From: Rhizobium sp. RU33A
Lineage (GTDB): Bacteria > Pseudomonadota > Alphaproteobacteria > Rhizobiales > Rhizobiaceae
NCBI RefSeq assembly: GCF_900156055.1
Contig: NZ_FTMQ01000008.1
Location: 82,567-146,566, forward strand
DNA: 64,000 bases
Reading direction: 5' to 3'
The position numbers and the translations under genes are program-made. This document shows positions 26,546 through 36,587 of this stretch, one piece after another; position 1 is the stretch's first letter, and every line of letters begins with the position of its first letter. A model generated the notes under the pieces. That model did no database searches, was not told the origin of the DNA, and saw only the letters and a program-made list of their open reading frames with translations.

Positions 26546-27769
26546 ATGCCGATTTGGAAGCAACTCGCCATCAGTTTCGCTGTTCTCTTCGCCGGACTAT
26601 GTTCCCTTGTCTATTTCTCACCCGGGGTTGGGCAGGCGCTTGTTTCCATGGGGGTGCCCGCTTCGGCCGTGGCGCTGGTATCTGCAGCGCCCGAAGGTGA
26701 AGAGCAGGCACCGCGGGGCCAGGGGCAGGGCGGTCAGCAGGCTCAGTCCGGCGGCCAGGGACAAGGCGGCGGGCAGGGCCAGGGAAACCGCCGTGGCGGC
26801 GGCAACCAAGCCATTCTCGTGGCCACGCAGCCGGTTGCCATGGGTGTTGTCAACGACCGCTTGAGCGCAATCGGCGACGGGGAGGCTATCGAGGCGGTAA
26901 CCGTCATGCCGCAGGCATCCGGGACGGTTGACGAGATCCTCGTTTCGTCCGGTCAGAGGGTGACGAAAGGCGACGTGATTGCCCGCCTGGATAGCGAAGA
27001 ACAGGTCATCTTGCGAGATCAGGCAGCTGTGGCGCTCCGCAGCGCCAAGGAGAAGGCCGAATCCTACCGCAACCTGCAGAGCTTCTCCCGCCTCGACGTA
27101 CTTGACGCGCAAATTGCCGAAGAGCAGGCACAGCTGCAGCTCACCACCGCCGAGCTCAATCTGAAGCGCCGCGACATCATCGCGCCCATCGATGGCGTCA
27201 TCGGGATTGTCGGGGTCAGTGTCGGCGACAATGTCACGAACACGACAGCCGTCGTTTCCCTCGATAATCGCAGCCAGCTGCTCGTCGATTTCTGGGCTCC
27301 CGAACGCTTTGTCGCGGCTGTGCGGCCGGGCATGCCGGTCGAAGCCACTTCCGTCTCCCGCCCGGGCCAGGTTTTCCAAGGCACGGTCGAAGCGGTGGAC
27401 AGCCGAGTAGATCAGGCAAGCCGCACGATCCGCATTCGCGCCAAGATCGACAATCCTGACGATGTGCTACGCGCTGGCATGTCGTTTGCCGTCGCGATGC
27501 GTTTTCCCGGCGATAGCTACGCGGCTGTCAACCCGCTTGCGGTGCAATGGGACGGAGAGGGCTCCTTCGTGTGGCAGATTGTTGATAACAAATCCGTGAA
27601 GACGCGCGTGCGTATCATTCAGCGCAATTCGGACCAGATCCTGGTCGATGCGTCGCTCAAGGAGGGCGACGTGGTTGCCGTCGAAGGTCTGCAGCGCGTG
27701 CGAGAAGGCGGGACGGTTGAAATTGCCGGCGCGCCGCAGGATGATGCCGAGGAGGTCGCTGCGCGATGA
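26546..27769 (+). CDS. RND efflux periplasmic adaptor (membrane fusion protein)
   Basis: A 407-residue adaptor: an N-terminal membrane anchor (~5-25), then a Gly/Gln-rich stretch (~50-92), a biotinyl-lipoyl half (VMPQASGTVDEILVSSGQRVTKGDVIARLD, ~120-150), an alpha-hairpin, the second lipoyl half (DIIAPIDGVIGIVGVSVGD), and beta-barrel plus membrane-proximal domains. It couples the inner-membrane RND pump to an outer-membrane channel. The ATG at 26546 has TTGGAG upstream. Its stop overlaps the pump's start by four bases. No outer-membrane channel or local regulator is encoded beside it. Confidence 0.94.
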   Translation: MPIWKQLAISFAVLFAGLCSLVYFSPGVGQALVSMGVPASAVALVSAAPEGEEQAPRGQGQGGQQAQSGGQGQGGGQGQGNRRGGGNQAILVATQPVAMGVVNDRLSAIGDGEAIEAVTVMPQASGTVDEILVSSGQRVTKGDVIARLDSEEQVILRDQAAVALRSAKEKAESYRNLQSFSRLDVLDAQIAEEQAQLQLTTAELNLKRRDIIAPIDGVIGIVGVSVGDNVTNTTAVVSLDNRSQLLVDFWAPERFVAAVRPGMPVEATSVSRPGQVFQGTVEAVDSRVDQASRTIRIRAKIDNPDDVLRAGMSFAVAMRFPGDSYAAVNPLAVQWDGEGSFVWQIVDNKSVKTRVRIIQRNSDQILVDASLKEGDVVAVEGLQRVREGGTVEIAGAPQDDAEEVAAR

Positions 27770-30700
27770 GTTCGACAGAGAACGGTTCCGAACAGTCCGG
27801 ACGCAGCTTCACCGCCCTTTTCGTTCGACGTCCGGTGCTGGCCGCAGTGCTCAACACACTGCTGGTCGTTGCGGGCCTGGCGGCGCTTGCGGGCATCGAA
27901 ATCCGCGAACTGCCCGATGTCGACCAGCCGGTCATCACGGTCAGCACTGATTATGATGGCGCGTCTGCGCAGACCATGGACCAGGAAGTCACGCGCATCA
28001 TCGAGGGCGCGGTTGCCCGGGTGAGCGGTCTCAAGTCGATGTCCTCTCGATCCCAGTTCGGGGAGAGCCGGACGACGCTGGAGTTCAGCGACAATGTCGA
28101 CTTGGCCGTTGCCGCAAACGATGTACGCGATGCGCTCGGCCGTGTGCGTAACCAGTTGCCCGACGATACGGATGAGCCGCGCATCGTCAAGGCGGACGCG
28201 GATTCGCAGCCGATCATGCGGCTCGCCGTGACGTCCACCACGCTGTCGATGGAAGACTTGACGCTACTGGTCGAGAACGAGATCTCGGACCGCCTGGCCG
28301 CCGTCGAAGGCGTCGCCGACGTCCAGATTTATGGCGATCAGGAAAAGGTCTTCAGGATCGATGTCAACCAGGCTGCACTCGCCAGCCGTGGTTTGAGTGT
28401 GGCCAGCCTTGCAACCGCATTGCAGAATTCCTCGCTCGATGTTCCTGCCGGTTCTCTCGAATCACAAACGCAGGACATCGTTGTGCGGGCGACCGCCAGC
28501 CTTGCCACGGTCGACGATTTTGAGAATGTGTTGATCGGTGAGCGCGTGCGGTTGCGTGACGTGGCGACCGTGACACTCGGGCCTGATGATGGTTCGACCT
28601 CGCTGCGATCGAACGGTGTGCAGGGTGTCGGTCTCGGCATCATCCGTCAGGCGCAGTCCAACACGTTGAACATCTCTGCTGGCGTGCATGCTGCCGTAGA
28701 GGACATGGCGAGCGCCCTGCCGGAAGGCACGCGGGTTATCGTCACCAGCGACGACGCGGTCTTCATTGAGGGCGCTTTGCACGAGGTCGAGCTCGCACTC
28801 GGGCTTTCTGCCGCAATCGTGCTCGTGGTCCTCTATCTCTTCCTGCGCGACTGGCGTGCGACGTTGATCCCTGCGCTCACAATGCCCGTCGCTCTGATCG
28901 GCACGCTGGCGGCGATCTATTTGGTCGGCTTCTCGCTCAACATTCTCACGCTGCTCGCAATCGTTCTCGCGACCGGCCTCGTGGTTGACGACGCGATCGT
29001 CGTTCTCGAAAACATCGTTCGCCGACGGTCAGAGGGTATGGGCCCGCGCGCGGCCGCCGTTCTCGGGGCGCAGGAAGTGTTCTTTGCGGTCCTTGCGACC
29101 ACGGCCACACTTGCTGCAGTCTTCGTGCCGCTGTCCTTCTTGCCGGGCCAGCTCGGTGGTCTTTTCCGCGAATTCGGCTTCGTCCTGGCCTTTGCGGTTC
29201 TGCTCTCGTCGGTTACAGCGCTCACGTTGTGTCCGATGATGGCATCGCGCATGCTCAAACGCGAAGCCGACGACGATCAGGGAATGCTTGGGGCTTTCGG
29301 CAAGCGCTTCGCCGGCTTCTATGGCAGAACGCTTCGGGCCTGCCTTGTAAATCCGCTGATCGTCTGCGTTGTTGCCCTGGTGTTCTCGGGCGCCGCTTAT
29401 ATCGCGTTTACGTCGATCCAGAGCGAGATCACACCCCGCGAAGACCGCTCGGTTGTGTTGATGCGGCTTTCCACACCGCAGGGGTCCAGCCTTGCCTATA
29501 CCCGTGATCAGGTGCAGCGGGTCGAGGAGAACCTGAAGCCGCTCCGGGACAGCGGGGAGATTGTGAACATCTTCTCGATCTCGGGTCAGGGCTCATCCAA
29601 TAGCGCCTTCATGGTGATGACGCTGGCACCCTGGTCGGAGCGTGAACGCAGCCAAAACGAGATCGTTCAGGACGTCAATGCCGCCGCCGCTCTGGTGCCG
29701 GCGCTGCGTGGCAATGTGTTCCAGACCAACAGCCTCAGAATCCGTGGTGCCGGCAGCGGCCTGCAGATGGCGGTCGTCGGTTCGAACCATGAAACGCTCA
29801 CGGCATCGGCACTGCAGATCGTCGATCAGTTGCGTGACCGTCCGGAGTTCCAGACACCGCGTCTCGATAATGAGCCGACCCAGGCACAGATCTCGGTGAC
29901 GATCAATCGCGAACGGGCGTCCGACCTCGGCATTGATATCGGTGCGATCGGAACCTCGCTACAGGCTCTTCTCGAAGGTCGATCGGTCACCGACGTGTTC
30001 GTCGATGGTAACTCGATCCCGGTTCGCCTTGTGTCGAGCACGCAGCCGATCAATGACCCGACGGATCTGGAAAACATCTTCCTGACCACCTCCGACGGTC
30101 GTGTCGTACCGATGTCGACGATTGCCTCGCTTGAGGAAAATGCAGTCTCGCCAACCCTCAACCGCGAACAGCAGCTCGCCTCGGTGTCCTTCTCGGCAAG
30201 CCTCGGCGATGGCGTTGCGCTCGGAGATGCTGTCGAGATGGTGACACAGATTGCGCAGCCATTGCTGCCGCCAGGCTCGCGCCTTATCCCGCTCTCCGAA
30301 GCTGCGACGCTGGAAGAGAACAGCTATGGCATGGCGCTTACCTTCGGCTTCGCGATCGCGATCATCTTCCTGGTGCTCGCAGCTCAGTTCGAAAGCGTGG
30401 TGTCCTCGCTGATCATCATGGCGACGGTGCCGCTCGGGCTTGCCTGTGCCGTCTTCGCGCTCGTCGTCACCGGCTCGACGCTCAATGTCTACAGTCAGAT
30501 CGGCCTTGTGCTGCTCGTCGGTGTCATGGCGAAGAACGGCATCCTGATCGTCGAGTTTGCCAACCAGCTGCGTGACCGGGGGCTCTCCGTTCGCGAGGCA
30601 ATCGAGACGGCCTGCACCATTCGTCTTCGTCCCGTGATGATGACGATGATTGCAACGGTACTCGGGGGTGTGCCGCTGGTGCTGGCGCAGGGCGCCGGTG

Positions 30701-30915
30701 CAGAGGCGCGTATCGCGCTCGGTTGGGTGATCGTCGGCGGTCTCGGCTTTGCGACGCTCGTGACGCTTTACATCACGCCGGTCGCCTATCTCCTACTTGC
30801 CCGCTTCTCCAAGCCGCAAGCCCAGGAAGAAGCGCGCCTGAAGACGGAACTCGAGGATGCCACGCTGAAGATCGCCAATGATCGCGGTGCGCCGCCGAGG
30901 GTTGCAGCCGAGTAA
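27766..30915 (+). CDS. RND family multidrug efflux permease
   Basis: A 1049-residue RND pump of the HAE1/AcrB-like type. Twelve transmembrane helices are split by two large periplasmic domains. Visible signatures are FVRRPVLAAVLNTLLVVAG at the N-terminus, the proton-relay helix with the paired acidic residues GLVVDDAIVVLENIVRR (~406), and the second half helix GVMAKNGILIVEFANQLRD (~925). It exports hydrophobic compounds using the proton gradient. It overlaps the adaptor gene by ATGA, giving coupled translation. The substrate cannot be predicted. Confidence 0.95.
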   Translation: MSSTENGSEQSGRSFTALFVRRPVLAAVLNTLLVVAGLAALAGIEIRELPDVDQPVITVSTDYDGASAQTMDQEVTRIIEGAVARVSGLKSMSSRSQFGESRTTLEFSDNVDLAVAANDVRDALGRVRNQLPDDTDEPRIVKADADSQPIMRLAVTSTTLSMEDLTLLVENEISDRLAAVEGVADVQIYGDQEKVFRIDVNQAALASRGLSVASLATALQNSSLDVPAGSLESQTQDIVVRATASLATVDDFENVLIGERVRLRDVATVTLGPDDGSTSLRSNGVQGVGLGIIRQAQSNTLNISAGVHAAVEDMASALPEGTRVIVTSDDAVFIEGALHEVELALGLSAAIVLVVLYLFLRDWRATLIPALTMPVALIGTLAAIYLVGFSLNILTLLAIVLATGLVVDDAIVVLENIVRRRSEGMGPRAAAVLGAQEVFFAVLATTATLAAVFVPLSFLPGQLGGLFREFGFVLAFAVLLSSVTALTLCPMMASRMLKREADDDQGMLGAFGKRFAGFYGRTLRACLVNPLIVCVVALVFSGAAYIAFTSIQSEITPREDRSVVLMRLSTPQGSSLAYTRDQVQRVEENLKPLRDSGEIVNIFSISGQGSSNSAFMVMTLAPWSERERSQNEIVQDVNAAAALVPALRGNVFQTNSLRIRGAGSGLQMAVVGSNHETLTASALQIVDQLRDRPEFQTPRLDNEPTQAQISVTINRERASDLGIDIGAIGTSLQALLEGRSVTDVFVDGNSIPVRLVSSTQPINDPTDLENIFLTTSDGRVVPMSTIASLEENAVSPTLNREQQLASVSFSASLGDGVALGDAVEMVTQIAQPLLPPGSRLIPLSEAATLEENSYGMALTFGFAIAIIFLVLAAQFESVVSSLIIMATVPLGLACAVFALVVTGSTLNVYSQIGLVLLVGVMAKNGILIVEFANQLRDRGLSVREAIETACTIRLRPVMMTMIATVLGGVPLVLAQGAGAEARIALGWVIVGGLGFATLVTLYITPVAYLLLARFSKPQAQEEARLKTELEDATLKIANDRGAPPRVAAE

Positions 30916-30979
30916 AAGGCTGAGCGCGCCTCTGCGGCTGTCTGACGACTGGACAATCTCCGAGCCCTATCCCATAGCA

Positions 30980-31007
30980 GGGACGCACCAATTTCCCGGT
31001 GCGTCCC
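30980..31007. terminator. Strong inverted repeat after the RND permease
   Basis: Perfect 10-bp stem GGGACGCACC / GGTGCGTCCC with an 8-base loop, 65 bases after the pump stop and 26 bases before the next ATG. No U-tract follows, so it is either a factor-dependent terminator or a leader hairpin of the flavoprotein gene. Confidence 0.5.
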
Positions 31008-31032
31008 ACGGCTAATATTCGGGAGGTCGCGG

Positions 31033-32442
31033 ATGGCCCGCAAGGATGTGATCGACGGCAAACGCAATGAAGAAGGCATCGCTCTGGCGTTGCCGGTCCT
31101 CAAGCAGCGTTTCGGAGAGCGCTTCCAGAAAGGTCAGTCGTTCCGTGACCAGCACAGCCACACCACCACCTATCTGCCGTCACAGCGACCGGATGGGGTC
31201 GTATTCGCCGAAAGCAGCGAGGATGTTCGAGAGGTCGTGCGGATCTGCGCCATGCATCGCGTGCCGGTCGTGCCCTTCGGCACGGGCTCCTCGCTTGAGG
31301 GGCAGGTGAACGCACCTTGCGGCGGCATATCGATCGATTTCAGCCGCATGAACCGGATCCTCTCAGTCAATGCCGAGGATCTGGACTGCACGGTCGAGCC
31401 GGGCGTGACGCGCGAGGATCTCAACACCTATCTGCGCGACACCGGTCTCTTCTTCCCCATCGATCCGGGTGCGAATGCGTCGCTCGGCGGCATGGCTGCG
31501 ACGCGTGCATCCGGCACCAACGCGGTGCGTTATGGCACGATGAAGGACAATGTGCTGGCGCTGACGGTGGTGACGGCGGATGGTGAGGAGATCCGCACCG
31601 CGCAGCGGGCACGCAAGTCCTCGGCCGGCTATGATCTGACCCGGCTGTTCGTCGGGTCGGAAGGCACACTCGGGGTGATCACCTCGGTTACGCTCAGGCT
31701 TCAAGGCATTCCGGCGAAGATCAGCGGTGGTGTCGTGGCTTTCCCGACGCTCGAAGACGCCTGCAACGCCGTCATCATGACGATCCAGATGGGCATTCCC
31801 GTGGCGCGCATCGAACTCCTGGACGAGATGCAGATCCGCGCCTGCAACGCCTATTCGAAGCTTTCCTATGCCGAGCGTCCGACCTTGTTCGTCGAATTCC
31901 ATGGGACGGAAGAGACGGTGGCGCTTCAGGCCGAACAGTTCGGCGAGATCGCGGCCGAGTTCGGCGGTGGAGAGTTTGCCTATACCGCCAATGCGGAAGA
32001 GCGGAACCAGCTTTGGAAGGCGCGCCACAATGCCTATTGGGCAAGCCGGGCACTGGCGCCGGAACTTTCGGCCCTGTCGACGGATGTTTGCGTGCCGATT
32101 TCGCGTCTCGCGGAATGCGTGGCCGCGACGCAGGCGGATATTCGCGAACATGGCTTTCTGGCCCCGATTGTCGGCCATGCCGGTGACGGCAATTTCCATG
32201 TCCTGCTGCTGTTCAATGACAAGGACGCCGCTGATGTCGAGAAGGCTGAAGCCTTTCTCGAGCGGCTGAACGGGCGGGCGCTTGCCATGGAGGGCACTTG
32301 CACCGGCGAACATGGGGTCGGACAGGGCAAGATCCGCTATCTGGAGCAGGAACTGGCCTCGGCATTGCCGGCGATGCGCGCCATCAAGGCTGGGCTCGAT
32401 CCTGACAATATCTTCAATCCCGGCAAGATCTTTCGGCTGTGA
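31033..32442 (+). CDS. FAD-binding oxidoreductase, D-lactate dehydrogenase (cytochrome)-like
   Basis: A 469-residue flavoprotein of the GlcD/LDHD family. The FAD-binding domain (~55-230) has VPVVPFGTGSSLEGQV, GVTREDLN, GANASLGGMAATRASGTNAVRYG and GSEGTLGVITSVTL. The C-terminal FAD-oxidase domain carries the histidine motif VGHAGDGNFHVLLLF (~375) and ends GEHGVGQGK (~430) and the usual DPDNIFNPGKIF. The pattern fits a D-lactate or D-2-hydroxyacid dehydrogenase donating electrons to the respiratory chain. It has a GGGAGG ribosome site. It is a single gene between the efflux pair and the AsmA gene. Confidence 0.9.
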   Translation: MARKDVIDGKRNEEGIALALPVLKQRFGERFQKGQSFRDQHSHTTTYLPSQRPDGVVFAESSEDVREVVRICAMHRVPVVPFGTGSSLEGQVNAPCGGISIDFSRMNRILSVNAEDLDCTVEPGVTREDLNTYLRDTGLFFPIDPGANASLGGMAATRASGTNAVRYGTMKDNVLALTVVTADGEEIRTAQRARKSSAGYDLTRLFVGSEGTLGVITSVTLRLQGIPAKISGGVVAFPTLEDACNAVIMTIQMGIPVARIELLDEMQIRACNAYSKLSYAERPTLFVEFHGTEETVALQAEQFGEIAAEFGGGEFAYTANAEERNQLWKARHNAYWASRALAPELSALSTDVCVPISRLAECVAATQADIREHGFLAPIVGHAGDGNFHVLLLFNDKDAADVEKAEAFLERLNGRALAMEGTCTGEHGVGQGKIRYLEQELASALPAMRAIKAGLDPDNIFNPGKIFRL

Positions 32443-32515
32443 CTGCAAGAGCTAGCGGGTTGCCCCTGCGGTGATTTGCGTTACCTTCGGGCCGTAATCA
32501 AGGGAGTGGCATTCG

Positions 32516-35500
32516 GTGCTCGGACGCATACTGGTAACGTTTGGCGGCCTTCTGGTGGTTGCGCTCTTTGCAGCGCTGCTTGCCCCCTTGTTTGTGGACT
32601 GGACCAATTTCCGCCGCGACTTCGAGGATCAGGCGAGCCAGTTGCTCGGCAAGAAGGTCGTGGTCAATGGTGAGGTTTCGGCACGGCTCCTACCGTTCCC
32701 ATCCGTCACCATGGAGGATGTCACTGTCGGGACCGACGTGGACGGTACGCCGCTCGTCAGGATCGCCCGCTTCTCGCTGGATGCGGAACTTGCCCCCTTC
32801 CTGTCTGGCGAAGCGCGTATCTTCGACATGCGCATCGAGGAGCCCCAGGCACGCATCCGGCTTTTGCCCGACGGAACGCTTGACTGGTTGCGCGGCAGCA
32901 GACCCAGCATTCCGGCACGCACGGTCGTTCTGGAGAAGGTCTCCGTCACGGGCGGTCGTATCGAATTCATCGACGAGCAGTCCGGGCGCAATCGCGTGCT
33001 CGCCGAGCTCGACGCTGCTCTGTCTGCGCGCACGCTTGCGGGGCCATGGTCTGTCCAGGGCCGGGCCGTGCTCGACGGAGAAGCCGCGCAATTCGGCTTG
33101 ACGACCTCGGAGTTCTCCGAGATTGCCCTCCCGCTTCGCCTGCGGATCGAACCTGAAAGGCGTCCCTTCGACCTGATGCTCGAAGGCGAACTGGCGCTGG
33201 AAGAGGGCAAGCCGCATTATGCCGGAAGCTTCTCGTCCACCTGGAAAGTCGCGACACCGGCGGAGGCGCTGGAGCCGGGGCAGACACCTCTGCCTGCACC
33301 TCGGATGCGCGGCGAGTTCAAGCTTGCCAATGACAGCATCACGGTTCCGAGCTACCGCCTTGAACTCGGCGATGCCGTTGACCCTTATGTGATCTCGGGC
33401 GAAGCCAAGCTCGACACCGGTGCCAATCCGGAGTTCCTGCTGACGGCTGAAGGCCAGCAGGTCGATGTCAACAGGCTGGCGGCCGATGGCAGCCGGGCAA
33501 AGACCTCGCGCAATGGCAGCGTGTCCGTCCAGCAGCGCCTGGCGCTCTTGCTCGCCAGCGCTGCAGAGATCCCGATCCCCAAGGTTCCGGGCCGTGCCAC
33601 GCTGCGCCTGCCGGCGATTGTCGCGGGCGATACCGTGTTTCGCGACCTGCAGCTCGACGTGCGCCCCGCAGGCAATGGGTGGGCCGTAGATAGAGCTGTT
33701 GGCCTGTTGCCGGGACGCACTCAGGTCGAGGCGAGCGGCCGGCTGACGCTCGTCGACACGCCATCTTTCGAAGGCAATCTCCTGATCGCATCGACCCAGC
33801 CGTCAGGCCTCGCCACCTGGATTGCAGGACGGGTCGATCCGTCGATCCGAGGCCTTTCCTCGGCCGGATTTTCGGCCTCGGTCAATCTGACACCCGAACT
33901 GCAACGGTTCGAGAACCTGGAGCTTGCGATTGGCGACGATCCTCTAAAAGGACGGATCGAGCGGGAGTCGCCGATCGGTCAAGCGGCGAGCCTCTCCATC
34001 GATCTTGCCGGAGCCGGTCTCGATCTCGATGCGGCGCGCGCGATTGCCGCTCTGGTCGTCGGCGAGGATGCCGAACAGCGGCTGCTCGCCGAACGGGTCG
34101 CGACCCGTCTGAAGGTGGGTGCGCTGCGTGCCTTCGGTGTGACCGCCGAAGATGTCGAAGCGATTGCCACATACGAGGCGGGGCAGCTTTCGATCGAGAG
34201 GTTTAACCTCGGCAGCGTTGCAGGCAGCGCGATCCGGGTGACCGGGAGCCTGCGGGATACGCTGGCCACGCCAGCGGGGGAGGCGGAGATCGACTTCGTC
34301 TCTGAAGATCCAGGTCGGTTCCTTGCGCTCCTCGCGGAGCGCCTGCCGGCCAGCGCTCTCATCGACCGGTTGGCCCGGAGTGCGCAATGGTATCCGCAGG
34401 CCGACATCAAGGGCAAGCTGCAGGTGACGGACGCGGGTGCAGTGACGCTTGGTCTCACCGGTCGCGTCGACCAGACTGCCCTTGCTTTGACGGCCGAGGC
34501 CGACGCGATCTCCGCGTTTCTCGCGGGTGGCAAACGCAGCGTCGACATCCGGCTGGAGAACGAGGAGGCGCAGGTCCTTCTCGGACAGGTCGGTTTTGAT
34601 CCCCTGCCATGGACAACCGGCGAAGGTGGCGTCTTGACCCTGACTGTGAACGCCGCAGGTGAAGGCAATGCCGATGCCGTCGTCACTTTTGTCGGGCCTG
34701 CAACGACGCTCGAGGCTACGGCGCAGCTGACGGCTTTAGACACGCCTGGCATGCTGGATGGCGGGTGGGATGTCTCGCTCGACAGCCAGGACATCGGCCC
34801 CTATCTGATGGCGCTGGGGCTTAACCTTCCCGATGCGGCAACCGGTCTTCCTGTGAAGGGGGAGACCCAATTGTCGCTGGCCGATGATCAGCTTGCGATC
34901 GAACGCATGACGGGGACGATCGGTGGACAAACGGTTGAGGCGCAGGGGCAGGTCAACCTGACAGGATCCGTCCCCTCGATTGCCGGCACCGTGAGCCTCG
35001 ATGAACTCGATCTCGACTGGCTTGCGGCGACCATGATCGGCCCGCTGACGGATCCTGTTGATGGCGCCTTGTCGGAGGCGGCTCTCGGCGCCGCCAGCTT
35101 GCCCTTCGATCTCGATCTCGGCCTGACCGTCAAGCAATTCTGGCCCGGTGCGGCAGAGGCCATGACGGATGTGTCCGGAACGCTGCGCAACAACGCCGGC
35201 GAACTGAGCTTCGACGACATCGCCGGCGACTGGCTGGGCGGCAAGGCCAAGGGCCGGTTCTCGGTGGCCAACACCGACGGAAACGGCTTCCTGCAGGCTC
35301 GCCTCGATCTCGAGGGGGGCGACGTGCTGAGAACGGTCAATGCGCTACGCCTGGGACGCGGGATGACTGAGGCCGAAACGCCAGCCGGCCGCATGGATGT
35401 GACGCTGGTGGCAGAAGGCGCCGGCAAGACGCCGGCTGAGCTGATCGGTACGGCCAGGGGCTCTGGCGAGGCGCGGTTCAACAGCCTCACGTTCGACAGG

Positions 35501-36253
35501 CTGCATCTCGATATCATGCCGGCACTGATTGCCGAAGTCGATGCTTTGGGAACGGAGATCAGTGAAGACAAGGTTCGGGATATCACCGAGCGTCTGGTCG
35601 GGGATGGCAGAACGGAGCTGACAGGACTGGTGCTGCCCTTTGCCTTGTCGGACGGGACGCTGCGCATTCAAGCGGCGAGCCACCAGGCGGATGCGGCCAA
35701 GCTTGACGCTGCGCTGAGGCTCGATCTGCGAGCCGCCGTGCTCGATGGGGAAATCGGTGTGGCCTTGAACGCCGGAGAGGCGGCCATGGAGGGCGGAGAG
35801 CCGAATTTCCGGCTTCTCTTCCAGGGTGACGCGCTCTCGCCCAGCCAGTCACTTGACGTCACGGAACTCACCAACTTCGTCTCTTTGCGGGCCTTCGAGA
35901 CCGAGCGGCGGAGGGTCGAGGCCCTGCAGGCGAGCGTTCTCGAAAAGCAGCGGCTGAGGCGGGAGGCAGCGCTTGCGCGGTCGCGTGCCGAAGAGCGGGC
36001 GCGGGCAGAGGCGGAACGCCTGCGGATGGAAGAGGAAGCGCGGCTCAAGGCGGAAGCGGACGCGGCAGCCGAGGCTGCGCAAGAGGCCGAAGCATTGGCT
36101 GCTCAACCTGAGGCGCCGGTGGCCACCCCGGTCGAGCCTCTGACGACGGATACGGTGCCCGTTGCGCCAGTTCTCCCGGTCGCACCGGAAGAGCGCGTGA
36201 TACGGCAGCCCTTGCCGGACATGCGGTTCGAGGGGCTGCCGGGGGTCGACTGA
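32516..36253 (+). CDS. AsmA family protein, large
   Basis: A 1245-residue envelope protein. A single N-terminal helix (ILVTFGGLLVVALFAALLAPLF, ~4-26) is followed by the AsmA signature VDWTNFRRDFEDQASQLLGKKVVV and a very long, repetitive beta-strand-rich region, with an AsmA-like C-terminal part around residues 900-1110. Large AsmA-like proteins are thought to carry phospholipids between membranes through a hydrophobic groove. After ~1130 comes an Arg/Glu-rich coiled coil (ALARSRAEERARAEAERL) and an Ala/Pro tail. The start is GTG at 32516 with AAGGGAG upstream. The tail is unusual for the core family. Confidence 0.9.
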   Translation: MLGRILVTFGGLLVVALFAALLAPLFVDWTNFRRDFEDQASQLLGKKVVVNGEVSARLLPFPSVTMEDVTVGTDVDGTPLVRIARFSLDAELAPFLSGEARIFDMRIEEPQARIRLLPDGTLDWLRGSRPSIPARTVVLEKVSVTGGRIEFIDEQSGRNRVLAELDAALSARTLAGPWSVQGRAVLDGEAAQFGLTTSEFSEIALPLRLRIEPERRPFDLMLEGELALEEGKPHYAGSFSSTWKVATPAEALEPGQTPLPAPRMRGEFKLANDSITVPSYRLELGDAVDPYVISGEAKLDTGANPEFLLTAEGQQVDVNRLAADGSRAKTSRNGSVSVQQRLALLLASAAEIPIPKVPGRATLRLPAIVAGDTVFRDLQLDVRPAGNGWAVDRAVGLLPGRTQVEASGRLTLVDTPSFEGNLLIASTQPSGLATWIAGRVDPSIRGLSSAGFSASVNLTPELQRFENLELAIGDDPLKGRIERESPIGQAASLSIDLAGAGLDLDAARAIAALVVGEDAEQRLLAERVATRLKVGALRAFGVTAEDVEAIATYEAGQLSIERFNLGSVAGSAIRVTGSLRDTLATPAGEAEIDFVSEDPGRFLALLAERLPASALIDRLARSAQWYPQADIKGKLQVTDAGAVTLGLTGRVDQTALALTAEADAISAFLAGGKRSVDIRLENEEAQVLLGQVGFDPLPWTTGEGGVLTLTVNAAGEGNADAVVTFVGPATTLEATAQLTALDTPGMLDGGWDVSLDSQDIGPYLMALGLNLPDAATGLPVKGETQLSLADDQLAIERMTGTIGGQTVEAQGQVNLTGSVPSIAGTVSLDELDLDWLAATMIGPLTDPVDGALSEAALGAASLPFDLDLGLTVKQFWPGAAEAMTDVSGTLRNNAGELSFDDIAGDWLGGKAKGRFSVANTDGNGFLQARLDLEGGDVLRTVNALRLGRGMTEAETPAGRMDVTLVAEGAGKTPAELIGTARGSGEARFNSLTFDRLHLDIMPALIAEVDALGTEISEDKVRDITERLVGDGRTELTGLVLPFALSDGTLRIQAASHQADAAKLDAALRLDLRAAVLDGEIGVALNAGEAAMEGGEPNFRLLFQGDALSPSQSLDVTELTNFVSLRAFETERRRVEALQASVLEKQRLRREAALARSRAEERARAEAERLRMEEEARLKAEADAAAEAAQEAEALAAQPEAPVATPVEPLTTDTVPVAPVLPVAPEERVIRQPLPDMRFEGLPGVD

Positions 36254-36263
36254 CCGGATTGGC

Positions 36264-36524
36264 TTAGAATTTCGCCTCTGTCGGTCTGTCCGAGACCTTG
36301 TCTTCCGTCGAGACGGCCGCCTGCTTGAGTTCGCGCAAGACGAACAGGCGAAGGGCAGAGGAAAGGTTCGAGGCGAGCGGGCGGCTTTCGTCGATTTCAG
36401 CAATCAGGGCTGCAAAGCTCAGGCCGCGTTTACTGGCGATGGTCTTCAACTCGTCGAGAAAGGCGTCTTCGACCGAAAAACTGGTGCGGTGTCCGTGGAG
36501 GGTGATCGAGCGCTTGCGGATCAT
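36264..36524 (-). CDS. Ribbon-helix-helix domain protein (RHH_4)
   Basis: An 86-residue protein beginning MIRKRSITLHGHRTSFSVE, a beta strand, then two helices (FLDELKTIASKRGLSFAALIAEI) in the order of a ribbon-helix-helix DNA-binding fold, and NLSSALRLFVLREL. It matches the RHH_4 type common in rhizobia. The ATG at 36524 is preferred over GTG at 36533. It is last in a same-strand group DUF4169 - RHH behind sspB. No toxin partner is adjacent. Confidence 0.85.
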   Translation of the reverse strand: MIRKRSITLHGHRTSFSVEDAFLDELKTIASKRGLSFAALIAEIDESRPLASNLSSALRLFVLRELKQAAVSTEDKVSDRPTEAKF

Positions 36525-36587
36525 GGCGGTCACCGTCTTGAATGTTCGAGGTCGGGCCGTGCCTATGCGCCCAGATGTCTTTTCGGA

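Noticed and set aside
33900..36200. Repeat-like strand pattern of the AsmA gene as tandem DNA repeats
   Set aside because: The similarity is only in amino acid composition; I see no repeated DNA units.
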